Assembly (NCBI GenBank): GCA_023079485.1
Contig: CM041084.1
Coordinates: 21,542,609 to 21,606,608, forward strand
Reading direction: 5' to 3'
Origin: Archilochus colubris
Lineage: Eukaryota > Chordata > Aves > Apodiformes > Trochilidae
Length of the DNA stretch: 64,000 nt
Under the pieces are notes generated by a model. That model made no database searches, was not told the origin of the DNA, and saw only the letters and a program-made list of their open reading frames with translations. This document shows positions 62,470 through 64,000 of the stretch, one piece after another. Within the stretch, counting starts at the first letter, position 1; every line of letters begins with the position of its first letter. Made by a program: the position numbers and the translations under genes.

Positions 62470-62690
62470 TGTAGCAGGAAGAGCCTTTCTTGCTCCTGAG
62501 GCTCAACAAGCTGCTGACCTCTCCCATGCCTCACACCAGAGTGAGCCTCTCTCTGTGGGTGTGAGTCCCACCTTTATTGGCCCCCTGGTCTTGCTCCTGC
62601 CCAATAGGGGGCCTGTCCTAACCAGGCACAGGTGGACTCACACCCACTCATTGGCAACTCGAGGCACCTGGTTTATCTTGTTTCTCTACA
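62470..62690 (-). repeat. 5' LTR of the mini element (221 bp)
   Basis: Near-identical to the LTR at 61,704-61,923, with AATAAA on the minus strand at 62,578-62,573. In element orientation this copy contains the promoter and transcription start; no clear TATA box is visible. Confidence 0.93.
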
Positions 62691-62696
62691 TTTGGT
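62691..62696. repeat. right target-site duplication (tttggt)
   Basis: Exact copy of 61,698-61,703, directly outside the terminal CA of the right-hand LTR. Confidence 0.92.
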
Positions 62697-63000
62697 ACGT
62701 AATTTAAGTAAGTGTGCAGTAAGAGTGTTGTCAGATTTTTCTGATTTACTCTTTCAGACCAAAGTCTTGCTGTCTTGATGAAGGGCTGCTCTTCAGGGTT
62801 TGGGTATAACAGTGGTAAGGAATTTGAACTGTGCCAATGGATGGAAGCAATCTTACCTTTGGTAACCGCAGAGCTGAAGAATTAAATTTTTCTACCTTTG
62901 TGGCTCACTCAAGCAACATGGAATGGTCCACAGAGAAAAAAATAACAGTTTAGACAAACTCTTGGTCCCTTCTAATTCCTGATTTATTTTTTTTTCTCAG
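62697..63000. other. noncoding DNA ending in a strong splice-acceptor-like tract
   Basis: About 300 bp without a gene. Its last 30 bases have a 'ttctaat'/'cctgat' branch-point-like motif and an almost pure pyrimidine tract ending in ctcag at 63,000. Confidence 0.4.
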
Positions 63001-63048
63001 ATTATGAAATACCATGTTTGCTAATATGTTGGGATTCTCCACTATATG
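63001..63048 (+). other. candidate 48-bp exon
   Basis: The segment is preceded by a strong acceptor (tttttttttctcag, ending at 63,000) and followed by a consensus donor (ATG|GTGAGT at 63,049-63,054). One frame is open throughout and reads YEIPCLLICWDSPLY, with two bases before and one after. Both splice sites would therefore be phase 1 and the exon could be skipped without a frameshift, typical of alternative microexons. The other two frames contain stops. I do not recognise the peptide. Matching acceptor and donor pairs this close also arise by chance in 64 kb, and no other exon of a gene was identified, so this remains a candidate. It could also be a noncoding exon. Confidence 0.22.
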
Positions 63049-63054
63049 GTGAGT

Positions 63055-64000
63055 GCTCTCTTTTTCATGTTTTTATTCAATTCACTTTTACCTTGCTGGA
63101 TGAATGTAAATTGTATTTATAATTTCATATTATAAATATTAGGATAGAGAAAAATTATTGTTGAAGGATTAGTAAATTCTGTGACTTTTACATTATGTTG
63201 ACAATAATAAACAGTGCATTAAGGCAAAGATTTGTGTAGCTGGTTTTGCTCAATTTTCAGAAAACATTTATCTCCTCATTTGGCAGCCTTCCCACTGCCT
63301 GACCTACTCATTCTACTGAGAAATTAGGTGAAAATGAATCAGTCAGACATTATATTGGGGATTGCAGCAGGAGATTTACATTAGAAACAATCTCAGGAAT
63401 GATGGAAAGACACAATTGTCAATCCAAGAACAGTACCTAGAGAAATCTTAGGTTCTGAATTAAATCAGAACTTGGCTTTAGCATATTTTAAAGCTCACCA
63501 TCAGATTGTATCAGGCAGGCTGAGTGGCAACATGGGGAGGATCAAGATCTTGAAGGTACACTTCTTTTATTTATGCCCCTTTCCTTTTTAGGCAGGTAGA
63601 TATTTGCAGCTCTTGGCATCTCCAGCAAAGCCAAATTGTTACAGATCTGGACAGCAACATTTCACAATTACTGATGTTGGAAGCCTTCTGTCAAAGAAAA
63701 AATTGCTTCTCATTTTTCTCATCAATCAACAGCTACAGGAGTCCACTAATACTCCACAAGATAAGTGTAAATGTTTTGTAAAACAAAACTGCCTGGAGGT
63801 GAAAGATTTTGCTTCAGCAACTCATCATATTTTTATATAAATTGCAGGGTTTTCTGTCGTATTACGAACGCATAGGAAAACTTCAAGATTCAAATAATTT
63901 CTCCCACTGCAAATCTCTGTCAGGGTTCTTTAGGTAATTCTTAGCAATAAAAGAAATCTCCACATCACTTTCAAATCAATACCCTGTGTTTCAGGATCCT
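63055..64000. other. noncoding stretch, no gene seen
   Basis: AT-rich sequence to the window end. A 78-codon frame at 63,604-63,840 has no recognisable feature. Confidence 0.5.

Larger units (their letters stand above)
61704..62690 (-). mobile_element. complete non-autonomous mini LTR retrotransposon, 987 bp
   Basis: The element has two LTRs of 220 and 221 bp in direct orientation, both starting TGTAGCAGG and ending CTCTACA. A perfect 6-bp target-site duplication flanks it. Minus orientation follows from three signals: a polypurine tract next to the 61.7-kb LTR (so that is the 3' LTR), a primer-binding site next to the 62.5-kb LTR (so that is the 5' LTR), and AATAAA on the minus strand in both LTRs. 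The interior is only 546 bp, with no gag or pol and no useful frame on the element strand. It resembles TRIM-type elements, which are copied using proteins from an autonomous relative. The LTRs differ by two substitutions and one single-base indel, so the insertion is recent compared with the other repeats here. A relative survives as a solo LTR at 53.4 kb. The autonomous partner is not in this window. Confidence 0.93.

Noticed and set aside
62031..62474. 147-codon plus-strand frame
   Set aside because: It lies inside the mini LTR element but on the opposite strand, and its length comes from the tandem repeats (units not interrupted by stops).

Overview
The window looks like about 64 kb of bird nuclear DNA from a gene-poor, AT-rich intergenic or intronic region. 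The avian call rests on the repeats: several CR1 LINE copies ending in the typical CR1 3' tail (attctatgattctg-like), no Alu, B1 or L1 elements, and short LTRs of the kind seen in bird genomes. I recognise no conserved protein-coding gene, rRNA, tRNA or CRISPR array. The longest open frames (about 120-180 codons) are repeat-derived, antisense to repeats, or without any family signature.

Layout. 1-1.9 kb is plain noncoding DNA. About 1.9-4.1 kb appears to be a very old CR1-group LINE on the minus strand, decayed but still colinear with turtle/amniote CR1. 4.1-19.8 kb is mostly unannotatable, with two poly(A) runs and an unclassified GC-richer block at 16.25-17.2 kb. 19,878-20,348 is a solo LTR in plus orientation with a TATA box, a polyadenylation signal and a perfect 6-bp target-site duplication. 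24.3-30.8 kb holds four CR1 fragments in alternating orientation, one with reverse-transcriptase motifs. 32.2 kb has a CR1 tail and 36.2-36.7 kb another CR1. 36.8-53.4 kb is repeat-poor noncoding DNA. 53,396-53,711 is a solo LTR on the minus strand. 58.3-58.9 kb is another minus-strand CR1, and 59.47 kb is an (ATT)19 microsatellite.

The most interesting object is at 61,704-62,690. It is a complete 987-bp LTR retrotransposon on the minus strand that is too short to encode anything. It has two nearly identical LTRs of about 220 bp, a 6-bp target-site duplication (tttggt), a primer-binding site matching the 3' end of tRNA-Ala at 17 of 18 bases, a polypurine tract, and an interior of only 546 bp built partly of short tandem repeats. 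It looks like a young, non-autonomous, TRIM-like element that relied on another element's proteins. The solo LTR at 53.4 kb is an older, rearranged member of the same family.

Right after that element, at 63,001-63,048, sits a 48-bp segment with a strong splice acceptor, an open frame and a consensus donor. It is the only exon-like signature I would follow up. All family assignments come from pattern recognition, without database searches.
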